Source: Hymenopellis radicata
Taxonomy: Eukaryota; Basidiomycota; Agaricomycetes; Agaricales; Physalacriaceae
Assembly (NCBI GenBank): GCA_015501595.1
Contig: JADNRX010000077.1
Span: 115,151 to 179,150 of the forward strand
Direction: 5' to 3'
DNA length: 64,000 bases
In this document: positions 33,801 to 43,338 of the stretch, piece by piece
Numbering within the stretch: the first letter of the stretch is position 1
Layout: each line of letters starts with the position of its first letter
Notes under the pieces: model-generated
Databases searched by the model: none
What the model was told of the DNA's origin: nothing
Seen by the model: only the letters and a program-made list of their open reading frames with translations
Program-made: the position numbers and the translations under genes

Positions 33801-36064
33801 GACCGTACGGGCTACTCAACTCGCTTGAAGTACCCTCGTATCCATGGGAGTCAATTGGCATTGACTTTGTCGGTCCGCTGCCTGAGTCCAAGAACCGAGA
33901 TGGCATTTTCAATTCGCTCACGGTTGTCATTGATTTGATGTCTGGTATGGTACACTTGATACCCAGTCGAACGGACTATACAGCTGCCCAGATTGCTGAG
34001 TTAATATTCGCGGAGATATACAAACACCACGGCTTACCGCGCCACATCGTGTCCGATCGCGATGTCTTGTTCACCAGCAACTTCTGGAAACATCTCCATA
34101 AGCTCCTCGGCGTCAATCTCAAGATGTCAAGTGCTTACCATCCCCAAACTGATGGATCCACCGAACGAGCAAACCGGACAGTCACGCAGATGATACGAAA
34201 CTGTATTTCCCCTGACCAGAAGGACTGGGTGCAGAAGTTACCGAGTATCGAATTTGCGATCAATACCGCTCGTTCTGATAGCACGGGCTACGCGCCGTTC
34301 TTCATCAATACAGGTCGTATGCCTCGAAGTATGATCTGGAACTCACCGACTGATTCCAAGTACCCCGGTGTCACAAAGTTTGCGTTGCAAGTCAAGTCAG
34401 CAATTATCGAGGCGCATGACGCGATCCTTGCTGCCCGTGTGAAGCAAATTCGCGACGCTAATCGTAGACGGCGCCCCGCTCCGTTTGAAAAAAGTGACTT
34501 GGTCTACCTGTCCGCGGAGAACATCAAGTTTCCAAAGGGACTCGCTCGCAAGCTGATACCTAAATACATTGGTCCATATGAAATTCTCGAAGACTTTGGA
34601 AATAACTCTTACCGGGTCGAGCTTCCGCCTGATTTGAAGCGACGGGGAATTCATCCTGTTTTCCACGCATCGAGGCTTCGAGTGCATGTTCCAAATGATG
34701 ACAGATTGTTTCCTGGACGAAAACACGATCAGCTTGGGTTCTCAACAGAAAAGGAACCCGAATGGCAAGTGAAAAGTATACTGGATCATCGTGGACGAGG
34801 AACGAGTGCGAAATTTGAAGTCGAATGGGCTGCAGGCGATCGTACCTGGCTTCCCTACCGAGACGTCGAGAAATTCGTCGCATTCCAGGATTATCTTGAG
34901 GTCCAAGGAGTTAAACACGCAAAGGATTTGAAAAACAAGATCAATAGTATTGACACAGGCGATTTACAAGTAGACCTGCAGGCTATGGAGACGGTTAGCA
35001 CACCACGGAAATGCGGAAGATGTCCGCCCGCTCACCATTCATCCCGGTGCTATAAAGGTCGTGGTTCTGGGAAGTCGAAATCCCAGAGCACAGCGCCTCT
35101 ATCAGTCAATCAATCCATCCCCGCCTTCATCGCCGATCTACTCGACGACCTCTCTATCCATATCACATCTCTACCACCCAAACCTCATCGCCACACCACC
35201 TATACTCGTCGCAACATGGCCCCAGTCGATGCCAGATACAACGGACATACCCATATTATGTGCCTTGGTCCCCATGGGCTCTTGGTACGTGGCAACTCGG
35301 GCGTGTACGAATACTGGGTCCGCGCCCAGCTCCAGGGTATCGCCGACGAAGAAGTCATTGCCCGCGACGTGGCTAGAGGAGGCAGCTGGCCGGCCACGTA
35401 TGCCCGTCCTCACGGCAGTCGCTTCTTCCGCGTCCAGTACAACGACGACCCCACCATCCTCAAACAACTCTCCACCATTAAACGCGACGGAACCGTCATT
35501 GTCCCCAACAACGGTCCTGTCACCATCGACGACCTTCTTCCACCACTACCCGCCAAAGTAACCCAGGCTCGCGTTGACCAGGAGGAGTTGGAGCGCCTGA
35601 GGAAGATGGTGACGCAGTTGTTGTTGGAAAAGGAGGAAAGGGAGCAAAAGTTTAAGATGAGGATTTCGATGGGAAGGAAGTTGCAGAAGGAAAGGAAGCA
35701 GGAAATCGACGACGCACAATTGGCTAGCCGCATGAACGGAGGGCGCGTTCCAAGGATCCACCAGCGCAGTCGTCTCCCATTCCCCGAGTCGTGCATCCAG
35801 CCATCCAACACCATCACGGCACCCCGTACCAAGGACGCGACTATATCCAATTCCAACCAAGTCGCGTCTGCCTCCGGATCGGGCAGCACTACCGGTCCCG
35901 CGGTCCCTGTCGTCGGCACGATTAGTCTTCAGGGTGGTCTGGACCCTGCTGCCCCTGCGTTCGTTCCTCTTCCGCAAGTCACTGAGGATGCAGAGATGGA
36001 TGGAGAAGGAGACGACGAAGACAAGTTGGAGAACTACAACGAGGAGATGGTGGAACGTGAGTAA
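27818..36064 (+). CDS. Ty3/Gypsy gag-pol polyprotein with C-terminal extension (2748 aa)
   Basis: A single open frame with no gag/pol frameshift. In order: a disordered N-terminus with a lysine cluster and serine/aspartate runs (to about 510); retrotransposon gag domain (about 511-660); CCHC zinc knuckle CFECHETGHVSRNC (about 785); aspartic protease VDSGSLGD (about 1138); reverse transcriptase with YLDDIVVYS (about 1455); RNase H with VTDACSTG (about 1609) and a terminal DALSRIY; integrase with an HHCC zinc finger (about 1950-1990) and the catalytic D, D, E at IGIDFVG, VSDRDVLF and STERANR; then a GPY/F module and a chromodomain-like stretch with VKSILDHRGRG. The protease-RT-RNaseH-integrase order defines Ty3/Gypsy. 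Beyond about residue 2390 comes an unusual extension of roughly 360 residues: a folded-looking part (GVYEYWVRAQLQGIADEEV), a charged coiled coil and an acidic tail. Confidence 0.95.
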   Translation: MSAPQKQYNLRSSTRNAASAAIPVPRVVDTGHGTSAAVDINTDLSSVSALSGPPESAASRGDPQVGTNTSGLSQMDDAAGDPQRAPAVDPGNTGLSTFGGGSDISFDIDQGPPGLSRDNNAPGRRTGRGFTDSSPTANEELTNEQLEAIIFAEEEMDDDERDRYRRRQAWAESHQERELSESPEPGPSRDKGKQVDYREKNIPGIDQEDMNPEAQAEMLRIYEMLRKQDVDMQRAIMDGLLAKTTQEASESPDPAPMKPKPSARRPVTIEEVTDEDDIDDSSSSESEPVNLPKPGPRRPENANKNAAPAPANPKPGLKRTVTIEEVVDNNNSTEASQKAKKRPERESTAPAPSERSRNSSRMSASVQPVIQNLINSNMARTRTIINGNQPAVQSTAGGFVQNVPSTQVPTNSFLAQALRGAANWKGGSTLPKRHTSRKKSPAKKQASKKKQAAKKKRSSRKAQPSNDPSDSSDSSSSESSSESSDGSESSSDSDESGNGRGRGNYRFSRAKPIEPKSYDGTPDVHLVSRFISECDVYLEMLNDKSSRDVFNVSRFLEGKARRFYDKMVHRDYWQWKLTYFFNEMFNYCFPKDFLTDLRDQVDNCRQGGRTVRDYAYELDDLYHILSDESDRARVLKLFKGLRISIQNELKLRGYHAETCTWDQILDMAETVEQVLSSNEATSRRNYNHQQRGNHRRTNFQNEENKYNQVPRPKRDYSPKPARQTSTDEGLERWGKRPVNSTRRWSKPAPPKNSPYKGRKGGLGRPSNRPERLSQKERDEHIAEGKCFECHETGHVSRNCPTRNSASGSRTAPPGLRAASIRFDVTETERLNREASSVEDQTQIQLNHMLINDLEDLPQAFEPQLLPQLMERPVMRDYWESEPFFNMFTDEDIEKWTHRWIGPLLSDFHLEDLERGGPYPGDTDTANDDSRFMLYNVSSDEYVLVDSCHDEDLPDGASAGVKISVDALKGHELSVWYWMYRFRMANQQTLPSPYTMFPEAGGDVLLSLVREFLNQWVHSRSRFNVEFCDIEGTVFSITDTRLQMTFYINRTELLNSRLSLGNWWMRQIEKLRTHCSRADFWSDPEFYFETDEDEHSPVDHLYVGAIERNAGSARDFKRLVPRPLVIAVQIGGRTARALVDSGSLGDFMSTTLADQLRVKKIQLEKPLALHLAVQGSRSKINHGTRTLFEYQGIREERYFDIINLANYDLILGTPFLFQHKVSFGVNESHLNIGSEVSLPIEGVNVSQIDARIAELSEERLEDVRQHLLEYADPLFVDAAKTPLPPLRAINHEVPLIDENKVYSWRPSRCPEALKAQWIQKKNDYIATGRWRVSTARNTVPMLCIYKPHRPKDQPELRCVVDFRERNANTVKMSAPLPAIPTMLWRVAGHKYVSMFDLQSGYEQMRTVDAHVHRNGITTPDGVIESLVLVQGDTNGPATCQALMNHTFSPYLGVFVDVYLDDIVVYSDTLEDHIKHCKMVFDILHREKFYLSKKKCQIMPKELQILGHIIDSAGIRMDPAKVDSIKTWKVPTSKELLQGFLGAVGYLADNVANVRIPMGVLHNLTSKEVPFRWNETHQRAFLEVKEDVEAYRNHHRKPLRYGSDEATINIVTDACSTGISGVVSQGDNWKTAAIAAFYSAKLNPAQQNYPVHELEMFAGVETMKRYRDLLQGCHFKWYTDHKALIHLLKQKNLSGRQARWMESLSDFDFEVVYVPGAENVLSDALSRIYSNDAPGTERAPSEYARHDEDHPVSDMVSLAITMPVYVGIEANAMATRSKTGAKAQWEPTAKTARASKPLSESEAFAKRMVGKFVLKGPKAPEERMEGGSVHNSLTDSPLPNPEKDLPNPEARPVENPEARPVETESAPKSSLVGIVDEKLLGIDLLEIMKLNYSKDTLLSKVISSPKEFKNFVVRDGLLYLQEQGRDLLCIPEKVVIDGRNLREIIISEAHSLLAHLGPSKTTAYLRNHVWWKTVNHDVHAFCDSCATCKRSKPNNQRPYGLLNSLEVPSYPWESIGIDFVGPLPESKNRDGIFNSLTVVIDLMSGMVHLIPSRTDYTAAQIAELIFAEIYKHHGLPRHIVSDRDVLFTSNFWKHLHKLLGVNLKMSSAYHPQTDGSTERANRTVTQMIRNCISPDQKDWVQKLPSIEFAINTARSDSTGYAPFFINTGRMPRSMIWNSPTDSKYPGVTKFALQVKSAIIEAHDAILAARVKQIRDANRRRRPAPFEKSDLVYLSAENIKFPKGLARKLIPKYIGPYEILEDFGNNSYRVELPPDLKRRGIHPVFHASRLRVHVPNDDRLFPGRKHDQLGFSTEKEPEWQVKSILDHRGRGTSAKFEVEWAAGDRTWLPYRDVEKFVAFQDYLEVQGVKHAKDLKNKINSIDTGDLQVDLQAMETVSTPRKCGRCPPAHHSSRCYKGRGSGKSKSQSTAPLSVNQSIPAFIADLLDDLSIHITSLPPKPHRHTTYTRRNMAPVDARYNGHTHIMCLGPHGLLVRGNSGVYEYWVRAQLQGIADEEVIARDVARGGSWPATYARPHGSRFFRVQYNDDPTILKQLSTIKRDGTVIVPNNGPVTIDDLLPPLPAKVTQARVDQEELERLRKMVTQLLLEKEEREQKFKMRISMGRKLQKERKQEIDDAQLASRMNGGRVPRIHQRSRLPFPESCIQPSNTITAPRTKDATISNSNQVASASGSGSTTGPAVPVVGTISLQGGLDPAAPAFVPLPQVTEDAEMDGEGDDEDKLENYNEEMVERE

Positions 36065-36095
36065 GGAACTTCGGATCGAAGTCCCGGAGGGCGTG

Positions 36096-36351
36096 TGTAG
36101 CGAATAGTGACATAATCTGGTCACCGCCGGCGTCTATTTAGTTTCTCTCTCTCTTTCTCTTACCTTACGCCCGCATTATTCATTAATCCTTTCGTCGTCC
36201 GAGTCGCACCCGACTCGGACTCCTTACTACTATAAAGAGCCGCTACGATTGTCTTAGTTCTACAGTACTCGAATCGAGGATATCTTTTACACGGTCTCTC
36301 TGTTCGACAAACTCTCGTGTGACTCTACCGAGTTACCTCGCTATCGTCACA
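36096..36351 (+). repeat. 3' LTR
   Basis: It has the same 256 bp as the 5' LTR; I found no difference between them by eye. The last gag-pol codon is 32 bp upstream. Confidence 0.95.
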
Positions 36352-37560
36352 AAAGCAAGCTACTGGCATCGTCCATTCGAACTTTGAAGGCTATGTCGCC
36401 CTCGAGAAGCAATATCAGGACAGTCAAGATCATCCAATGCTTGGGACTTTTGAACGGCCGGGCGGGACCTCGGCATCCTTGTAATAGAAAAAAGCACAAC
36501 CTGCTGGCAGATGAGCGCTTGAGCAATGAAACTACCACATCAGCATTGGTCAGACTCAAAGTGAGGAAAAAAAGACAGTGACGTGATGATAACGAGGCTG
36601 AGATACCCTTCGGCCGTCCCGCCCCGTCTTCTGCTCACCTTGAGTCTTGACCACCAATCTAGCATTGGGAGAAGCAAAGCAGTATCCTGTTTGTTGCCTA
36701 AAAAGATGCGGGACCGATGATGGCTACGACATCAAGGCAACAGCCATTAGACCATACCGCCTCGGGAGTACTGGAGAGACGTCTGGCACCTAGAAACACA
36801 TTCTTGAGAACTATACACACACACAAATCTGGATAAAATAAAAAAGAGGACTGAGGAAGAAGAGACGGAGGAGCCGCTGAGCCACGCCATCTTCCAGGCG
36901 GCAAAACAGATCCTCGGTCAACCTACATCATCATCGCCGCCTGCCGCTACAGTCAGCTTTGGAGATCGCGGGGTCAGGAGGGGATCCTCTAACAGTGTGC
37001 ATCGTGATCGTCGAGTCGACGTTTGATGTTGAGTATTACTCCTGCGCGTGATTCCCGAGCCTTGACATAAACACTCGCTCTAAAAAGAAAAGCGGAGGGG
37101 TGGGGGGCTACACATCGTCAAACTTGGGGATGCTGAACAACTTGACTCTTTAGCAGCCTCAACTCGAAAAAGATCATTCCCACCCGGACATTGAGAACAG
37201 CAGCCAGCCGCTTGGCTACTGCGTCCCACGAATTCATTTCATTTCGGGTTCAACGTTCAACGTTCAGTTCCTATTCCAATTCAGGATGAAAGAGAATCAA
37301 AATAACCGATAAGATACTAGGTGCTACTTATTCACGGCTAGTGAAGAAAGAGGTATGTCCACAACGCCGTGGGAACAAAAGCATGGTACAGTTCGCATGC
37401 GAACAGACAGCCGCTAAGCCATACTGCCATGTACTGTTTTCGGCTGAGATGAAGTAGACCGTCAAACCATTCGTTAGACTCACATTAACTGCTACTGGGT
37501 AAGTAGATAGTCTATTCACTCGGATAGATAACAAAACCTTCGTTTCATTTCTCATTACTA
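36352..37560 (-). repeat. Module array, last part (beyond the retrotransposon)
   Basis: It continues exactly the array unit interrupted at 27364, with A-box modules CCGTCCCGCC, CCATTAGACCA (near 36745), CCGCTGAGCCA (near 36873), CCGCTTGGCTA (near 37208) and CCGCTAAGCCA (near 37411), each with its A run. The array ends before the aconitase gene. Confidence 0.7.
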
Positions 37561-37656
37561 GTACATGGCGGTCCCCTTGCGAGACAAAGATTATAAGTTA
37601 ATTACTAAAGCCAAACGACAATCAAGCTGGAGAGATGGAGGAGCAGAGAAAGGCAT

Positions 37657-40562
37657 CTACTGGCCCTTGGCCTTGGCAGCCATCTGAACGATTAACGTGA
37701 GTGGATGCAGCTTGAAATAAAGGTGTAACGTCGTACCAGGTTCAGCGCAGAGCCAGCCTTGAACCAGGCGATCTGTCCTTCATTGAAAGAGTGCGCGAGG
37801 GAAATATCCTAAACAGAGGGTTCAGTAATCGCGCATAATCGAGCAAGAATAGAAACGCACCTCAGTGGAGCCGCTCTCATGTTTTACTCTCAAGGTAAGG
37901 TTCTTGCCAGGTGCGAAGCTTTCAAGACCAAGGATGTCGACTTTGTCGCTGGGCTTGATCTTGTCGTAGTCTTCGGGGTTAGCGAAGGTCAGAGCGAGCA
38001 TGCCCTGCTTCTTCAAATTGGTCTCGTGGATACGGGCGAACGAGCGAGTGATGATCGCAAGACCACCAAGGAAGCGAGGCTCAAGAGCAGCGTGCTCACG
38101 CGAGGAACCTTCGCCGTAGTTGTGGTCTCCGATGACAACCCACTTGATGCCATGGTCACGGTAGTACGCTGCGGTCTGGGGAACTCCTCCCCATTCGCCT
38201 GTGATTTGGTTCTTGACCTTGTTCGCTTCACCATTCTCAGCGTTGATGGCGCCGATAAGACAGTTTTCTATGCAACGCGTCCTGTTAGGTGTTGGATCAA
38301 GGCACTCATGACTCACGAGAGATGTTCTGGAGATGTCCACGATATTTGAGCCATGGGCCACCGGCACTGATGTGGTCCGTCGCTGATAACATCATAAGCA
38401 TGGACTCGGCAAGAACAAATGCTTCACTTACTGCACTTGCCCTGCGCCTTAATGAGGATAGGTAAATCGGTAGGAGTCTTACCATCCCATGGCTTGAATG
38501 GCGAAAGGAGTTGGAGACGGTCGGACTGGGGATTCACGGCGACGTTGACGCTGACGCGGTCTGCAGGAGGAGCCTGGAAGGTATTCTGACCTGGGTCGTA
38601 GCCAGTGGGAGGAAGTTCATTGCCAGAGGGATCAGTGAATTTGAAAGGTTTGCCATCGGAGCCGGTGAGTGTATCAGTCATTGGGTTGAACGTAAGTGAA
38701 CCAGCGAAGACCATAGCGGTAACGATGTCGGGGGACGCGACGAAAGCGTGGGTGGCGGGGTTAGCGTCGTTACGTCCTGTAAAGTTACGGTTGTAGGAGG
38801 TGATGACTAAAAAACATGGATGAACAAAATGAATCGCCTGAGGACATTGTCGACTTACTCGAGTTGGCAGTACCTTGGAACGTCCTTTCGATCCCATTGA
38901 CCGATGCAAGGTCCACAAGCATTAGCAAGCACGATTCCACCAATGTCCTCAAACGCCGCAATTTGTCCGTCACGCTCAATTGTAGCGCGAACCTGTTCCG
39001 AACCGGGCGTGATGGTGAACTTGCTCTTAGCCTCGAGACCGTGCGCAGCTGCCTCTTTCGCGATGGATGCCGAGCGCGACATGTCCTCATACGACGAGTT
39101 GGTGCAAGAGCCGATGAGTCCAACTTGAGTTCCTCGGGCCAACCGTTCTTCTTAACTTCAGAAGCAAATTGCGACAGCGGGGTGGCAAGATCGGGTGTGA
39201 AGGGGCCGTTAATGTGAGGCTCGAGTTCGGAAAGGTTCTACACAGCACGATTAAGCACAAGTAGCTACGAAGCGCAGTACACTTACAATATCGATGACCT
39301 GTCGTATTCAGCGTTCTCGTCAGCCTTGAGGTTGTACGCGAACTGCTTCGCGTAGTTGGCGATATCCTGACGTTTTGTCGCGTTCAAGTAGTCGACCATC
39401 CGGTTGTTGAAGGGGAACATCGATGTGGTAGCACCAATCTCAGCACCCATGTTGCAAATCGTCGCCATACCTGTGCACGAGAGCGATTCGACACCAGGTC
39501 CCTTGTACTCAACAATCGCACCCGTTCCACCCTTGACCGTGAGGATACCAGCCACCTTGAGGATAACATCTGTTCGCGTGATAAATAAGAGAGTCGCAGT
39601 GTCAGAAGAATGGCACATACCCTTGGGCGTAGTCCAGCCGCTAATTCTACCAGTAAGATTGACACCAATAACCTTCGGGCACTTGAGCTCCCAAGGAATA
39701 TCAGCCATGACATCGACCGCGTCGGCACCTCCCACACCGCACGCAATCATTCCAAGTCCTCCAGCGTTGGGCGTGTGCGAGTCGGTACCGATCATCAATC
39801 CGCCAGGGAATGCATAGTTTTCGAGGATAATTTGGTGAATGATGCCAGAGCCGGGTTTCCAGAAACCAAGACCGTACTAAACACGGGAATGAGTAGTGTA
39901 CGCGAAAATTTGGACGGGAGACGGACCTTGGCAGTTGCAGTAGCCAAAAAGTCGTACACCTCCTTGTTAATCTCGATAGCCCGAGCCAAATCCTTCACGC
40001 CACCGACCTGCGCCTCGATAAGATGGTCACAGTGCACCGTTGTTGGCACAGCCGCGGTGTCCATGCCGGCAGACATGAATTGGAGGAGTGCCATCTACGA
40101 TGATTTCATCTAAAAAAGGCCGAATGTGCGTCCGTTATGACGTACCTGGGCAGTTGCGTCCTGGCAAGCGACTCGCTAGAAGACGTGTCAGAGCTTAATG
40201 TGAGGGGCTCCAACGAAACTCACATCTGGTCGCAGCTTCAGATAGCTCGTGCCCCGCTCAATGTCCTGTCCGTGCGGGTCGTCGAGATGTCCATACAGGA
40301 TTTTCTCGGATAACGTCAGTGGGCGTCCCAGCCTGCAGGGTGCTCAGCACTGATGCGCGTAGCGATAACAGCACAGTGCTCACCGTTCGCGGACAATGGC
40401 CAAGTTGTCCTCGATGCGCTGGTAGTTGATGTATGCGCCTTTTTCGAGCAGGGACATGGGGACTTTGGTGTCGCCGATGCGGGGCGCGACAGTGGCCATG
40501 CCAGCGGCGAGGCGCTGCAAGGACTGGACTGCCTTGGCCGTTCGGTTGGAGAGGTTGAACAT
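37657..40562 (-). CDS. Aconitate hydratase, copy 1 (frameshifted)
   Basis: An intron-rich gene starting [20 protein letters not shown] (mitochondrial presequence-like) and ending MAAKAKGQ. Recognisable blocks are [34 protein letters not shown] and [10 protein letters not shown]; the cysteines of the last two bind the 4Fe-4S cluster. Further on are [10 protein letters not shown] and [16 protein letters not shown]. The enzyme interconverts citrate and isocitrate in the TCA cycle. Compared with copy 2 at 48596-51496, this copy lacks one base near 39300 (CTG-TCG versus CTGGTCG), one near 39124 and two near 38872-38878, all inside homopolymers. As written, the reading frame is therefore broken at three places. 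Either these are consensus errors or this is the decaying paralogue. Confidence 0.9.
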
Positions 40563-41080
40563 GGTTCAACACGTCGACTGTAGAGAAGGAAAGGTGAAGA
40601 TCAGCACCACCTCCGGTGTTTGCCTTCAAATTTATATCCCCACGTGAAAATGTCTGTGCCGCATTCCGATACCAGCCAATTAGAGCGCGTGCTTTATGAT
40701 CGACACAAGCCGTCCGGCTCAAACGCGTTCTCCATATAATTGACCCAAAATTGACCCGCCCCCGCTCAATTTCCGCACAGGAATGCTACCAATCTCCTGA
40801 CGCGCTGCAGTGCGCCAACTTGGCGCCAACTCAACGCCTTACACCCTATACTTTCTCGTACATCGCTACCGTCGGCCGACCAAACCGCACAAAACCACAA
40901 TAACCGGAACTCAATCCCCTTTTACTCGTTAGGCGGCGTACGACGGTGATGACACTAATCATCATCGGATCCCACCACGGATCATGTTTCGCTGCATGCT
41001 CGTAGCTTTCTGACTGAGAGAAAGCGTCAATATAGCACAGCGGGCAGTCACATTACGCCCTTAGATCTCCGGAGAAGCAT
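40563..41080. other. Intergenic region, promoter side of aconitase copy 1
   Basis: It is about 0.5 kb without coding signal. It must hold the promoter and 5' UTR of the aconitase gene and the 3' end of the lactonase-like gene, both on the minus strand; I see no distinctive motif. Confidence 0.4.
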
Positions 41081-42691
41081 TCATCGTAATTTCATTTGAT
41101 ATCCAAGCACGGCACCGTCGTAGGACTGCAGCTGGCTAATTCGGGCCAGTGAGAGAGACACCTTCTGCAGCAATCTTTGCCAAAAAGACTTTCGTCTCAG
41201 CAAGAATAACGAGTCTGCCTTTGCCCGCAAACACCAAATTGGCGGAAGTCGTTCCCAAGAAGAACTTCCCAAGTAAGTCTCCTTGGTCATTCCAGACCTG
41301 AGTGAAGAATGAGAACCATTACCACGAGGTAAGCTATTTTGAAGACGTACGTGTACACCATCGCCGCAGCCAGAGTATACGTTGCCGTTAGTATCAACTT
41401 GGACCCCATCTGCGACTCCAGCGTCAACGTACGCTAATACGCGACGGTTTTTGAATGCGTGTGACTTGGGGTCGACATCGAAAGCGTAACTGTTTTTGGT
41501 CTTAGCTCCTATACGCGTCCACATCCAAAATCCAGACGTACATGGTAGCAGGCTCCGTTTGATTATTCCCTAAGAATCCTCCAGACGCGCCAGTATCAGC
41601 ACTGTCGATACATTCGTCAAGTGAAACAGCGAGGGAGATGTTCGAATTTACATGTACGCTGTCTTGCCATCAGCGGTGAATGCTATTCCGTTTGGCTTGT
41701 CGAATCCATCGGCAACCACGCGCACAGCTCCTGTAGCAGGATCAAATCGGTAAACTTGACTCGGCATCAAAGGTTGAGGGCGGAAGTGATTGAGAAATCC
41801 GTATCTGAGAGATATTAGCTCTACGAACGAGGCCAACACGTTGTCGAGACATACACAACGTCCGTGAAGAATAGTTTACCGCTCGGATGAACTTTGATGT
41901 CGTTAAGAGAGTTAAACTGGCGTCCATAGTAGTTATCCAAGAGAACTGTGGCGTTTTGAGGAGAACTTGGGTTGACGCGGACAATATTCGGAGGTCGCGG
42001 ACCGCGACCAGAGTTGATGAGCAACAAGGAAGAGTTGACAGGCCCCGTCCCTCCATTGGTCATCTGCACTGAATCTGGCAGATGAAGCTAGGAAACCATT
42101 TCCTTCACAACCGATATCATTTGTGAACGTTGGCGGTACTCACCACGGTAACTGGAACGTCAACCGAAAAGGTCCCATTAAGTGAGCTTATTTTGGCTTC
42201 AGCATCTTTTAGACTGATAAAGCCAACTTGATTGTTATGATCCAGATCACTCATGCCCAGTGCGCCACCATCATTACTCGCGAAGTAGACAGTGTCGGTA
42301 TCCGAAACGTAGATGGGCGCCTCATGGGCAAAAGCAAAAGTATCGTTCGACGATATTTCATAGATTGCCGGGTTGCTTCCCAGGACGTTCAAAAACGACT
42401 GGTCAAAGATCTGGAAGAACGGAGGAGTAGAATTCGTAGGGTTGAAGAATGTGCCAAATGCATCCTCTCGAAACTCGAGATGGTTATCGAGGACCGCGAA
42501 CTGTCGGGGATCCACGAACTGCGAAATGATTGGGTGAGCAGGATGCTGGCATGCTGCGGTGACGAAGAACTTGCAACTGCTTGTGGTGATTGTAACTCTA
42601 TCGCTAGGTCGCGTCCTGTACGAGCCCGAACAATGGCCCATTGGCAAACTCCGACGGTAGCGAGGATCGCAAGTAAGCGTAGCTTAGACAT
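41081..42691 (-). CDS. Secreted SMP-30/gluconolactonase-like beta-propeller protein
   Basis: The start MSKLRLLAILATVGVCQWA is a typical signal peptide. Downstream exons carry QFVDPRQFAVLD, YVSDTDTVYFASND, NSLNDIKVHPSGKLFFTDV, YRFDPATGAVRVVADGFDKP then NGIAFTADGKTAYM, and DGVQVDTNGNVYSGCGDGV, ending YQMKLR. The N-D-----G---FTD and KPNGIAF strands are hallmarks of the SMP-30/gluconolactonase/LRE-like propeller, whose calcium-dependent members open lactone rings. An intron with exit at GTGAGT (about 42142) and entry before ATGACCAATGG (about 42063) restores the frame. The link between the signal peptide and the exon starting near 42545 is unclear: the two are in different frames, so there is either an intron with a poor donor or a one-base error. 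Confidence 0.75.
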
Positions 42692-43338
42692 GGTAGATGA
42701 GGAGGTGGGGATGCCTGGGACTTTTGTTCTGACTGTGACTCTTTCGACATGGTGAATTTCTCTCGACATGGGAGATGGAAGGTCAGCTGACAATAACTTC
42801 GAACTGATCAACCCACGTGGGGTCGTTTCTGCCAAAAAAGGTAACACGCCTGGTTCTTTCACGCCCATGTGGAGGAATCAAGTTCAGCCCGCCGTTACGG
42901 CTGCATTTCCACCGAGAACGACACGTTACCCCCCAGAGTAACTTTTCAGACCGACGCCCTGCATGTACTTCGGTTTGCCACGCCTGCAGTTCTGATTTAC
43001 CTCTCCGAATCCCTTAAGGGCCTTCTATAACCTCTGGTGTCTAGAGTGGCGGATTCACTGCTGTATCTCTCCGCGAACCACCCCCACGAGGAGGTGGGGC
43101 TGGGCTTCGGAATATGCTTCGGACCTCACCGGCTGATTATCAGAAATACTACTCGGTTTAGGTAAAAAAAAAAGTTATCTGTCGGCCTCTTGACGGTCTT
43201 ATCTTCATACCTAACATGAAATTGCTCAGCTCGAAATAATGTTCGGACGTTGAACTCGAAACGATATAAACTGTGCCTGCTCCGTTTATTTACTTCCCGT
43301 CTCTTCAATTCGACTGGCATATCGCCGGACAGGAAAAA
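42692..43338. other. Divergent intergenic region between lactonase-like and desaturase genes
   Basis: It has no coding signal. It separates two divergently transcribed genes, so it should contain both promoters. A short A run at 43167-43174 is the only simple feature. Confidence 0.4.

Larger units (their letters stand above)
27365..36351 (+). mobile_element. Full-length Ty3/Gypsy LTR retrotransposon (8987 bp)
   Basis: Two 256-bp LTRs (27365-27620 and 36096-36351) enclose one gag-pol frame. The element is flanked by the 5-bp target duplication AAAGC (27360-27364, 36352-36356), and the unoccupied site is seen in another array copy near 23170 (CTCGAAAGCAAGCTACTGGC). The LTRs looked identical in a base-by-base reading, which implies a recent insertion. 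The leader 27621-27817 begins TATTTTTGACCC and shows no standard tRNA-complementary primer site that I recognise; the purine tract before the 3' LTR is weak. Confidence 0.95.

Noticed and set aside
34997..35070. A second zinc knuckle in the retrotransposon extension
   Set aside because: CGRCPPAHHSSRCYKG lacks the CX2CX4HX4C spacing, so I only describe it as cysteine-bearing.
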